Source: CBDCZY01 sp965224745 (GTDB lineage Bacteria; Pseudomonadota; Gammaproteobacteria; Methylococcales; Methylomonadaceae). Taken from it: a stretch of 64,000 nt of DNA. Under the pieces are notes generated by a model, which was not told the origin of the DNA, ran no database searches, and saw only the letters and a program-made list of their open reading frames with translations. The stretch is from the NCBI GenBank assembly GCA_965224745.1, contig CBDCZY010000002.1:868001-932000 (forward strand), in the 5' to 3' direction. The position numbers and the translations under genes are program-made. Shown piece by piece: positions 63,489-64,000 of this stretch. Each line of letters opens with the position of its first letter. Position 1 is the stretch's first letter.

Positions 63489-64000
63489 ATGATTTCATTT
63501 AACAAACCGGGTGTTGTCGGTAAAGAGCTGGAATATATTCAGGAAGCAATTCTGTCCGGTCAAATTTCAGGCAACGGGGTGTTTTCCAACCGATGTCAGT
63601 CGTTATTGGAGCAATTATTTGATGTGCCGAAGGTATTATTGACCCATTCTGGTACAGCTGCGCTAGAGATGGCAGCTACTTTGGCAGGCATTCAACCGGG
63701 TGATGAAGTGATAATGCCAAGCTACACCTTCGTTACAACCGCTAACGCGTTTGTCGTACATGGCGCCAAAATCGTTTTTGTTGACGTATACCCCGACACC
63801 TTAAATCTCAACGAAGATTTAATCGAAGCAGCAATAACCCCTAAAACCAAAGCTATTGTCCCTGTGCATTATGCTGGGGTGTCATGCAACATGGATAAAA
63901 TCATGACGATTGCTGAGCATCATCAACTGACCGTTATTGAAGATGCCGCTCACGCTGTTTCAGCCTCCTACAAGGAAAAACCGCTCGGAACAATCGGCCA
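63489..64000 (+). CDS. wecE: dTDP-4-amino-4,6-dideoxygalactose transaminase WecE/RffA (cut by window edge)
   Basis: A PLP-dependent sugar aminotransferase that makes dTDP-Fuc4N for surface glycans. The first 170 residues are present and match the E. coli enzyme closely: MISFNKPGVVGKELEYIQEA, LLTHSGTAALEMAA, IQPGDEVIMPSYTFVTTANA, GAKIVFVDVYPDTLN, VPVHYAGVSCNMD and VIEDAAHAV with the PLP-contacting Asp. The Schiff-base Lys lies beyond the window. ATG 63489 aligns with the family start; an ATG two codons earlier is possible. Confidence 0.92.
   Translation, partial: MISFNKPGVVGKELEYIQEAILSGQISGNGVFSNRCQSLLEQLFDVPKVLLTHSGTAALEMAATLAGIQPGDEVIMPSYTFVTTANAFVVHGAKIVFVDVYPDTLNLNEDLIEAAITPKTKAIVPVHYAGVSCNMDKIMTIAEHHQLTVIEDAAHAVSASYKEKPLGTIG

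Noticed and set aside
1..64000. CRISPR arrays, prophage or integron structures
   Set aside because: No regularly spaced repeats, phage structural genes, integrase gene or attC-like sites were seen.

Overview
This 64 kb window looks like the chromosome of an AT-rich, flagellated gammaproteobacterium. The gene content (cmoA, pepN, ubiK-comM-rep, wecE/rffA, flgA-flgM-flgN-ycgR, yeaG-yeaH-ycgB, a Wza/Wzb/Wzc set and a PEP-CTERM protein) fits an environmental gammaproteobacterium of the Methylococcales (methanotroph) type. That placement is an inference from gene mix and composition; no methane oxidation gene is present in the window.

Layout. 1-8 kb: the end of an IS1380-type transposase, a complete ISL3 element, an OmpA-like envelope protein with a coiled-coil partner, an OmpR-type response regulator and a complete IS66 element with exact 8-bp target duplications. 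7.5-8.9 kb: a small leftward gene group (methyltransferase, ABM-type protein, small membrane protein) in which two of three members carry lesions. 8.9-12.2 kb: small secreted and Cys-rich proteins, then an FlgP-like lipoprotein and FlgT behind a good FliA promoter. 12.3-20.3 kb: an IS3 element, cmoA, pepN and an IS21 element. 20.4-26.5 kb: an unusual secreted protein behind a strong palindrome, a response-regulator remnant, a DhaK-DhaL kinase and a tandem pair of Imm49-like genes. 26.6-35.8 kb: acetyltransferase, YajD nuclease, flavin reductase, penicillin-acylase-type hydrolase and an RND efflux pair next to a stump of a TetR regulator. 36.1-38.6 kb: flgA (sigma-54 promoter) and flgM-flgN-ycgR (sigma-28 promoter). 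38.6-43.3 kb: the PrkA/YeaH/SpoVR stress operon. 43.8-45.5 kb: two unknown small genes among copies of a roughly 170-bp palindromic repeat, plus tRNA-Thr. 45.8-54.1 kb: exopolysaccharide export genes, a CrtC/AttH-like lipocalin, a PEP-CTERM protein and a WecA-like transferase. 54.4-56.3 kb: an ISAs1-type element whose transposase is fused to a DruA-like domain and split at a slippery A7 tract. 57.5-64 kb: rep, comM, ubiK, a PEGA lipoprotein, a DUF1499 protein and the start of wecE.

How it works together. Flagellar genes sit at two loci and share a regulatory logic: RpoN for flgA, FliA for flgM and for flgP-flgT. The surface-polymer genes (wza, wzb, wzc, wecA-like, wecE) and the PEP-CTERM protein point to an exported polysaccharide coupled to exosortase-type protein sorting, although glycosyltransferases, a polymerase and the exosortase are not in the window. 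Six different IS families and several broken genes show that this stretch is under active remodelling.
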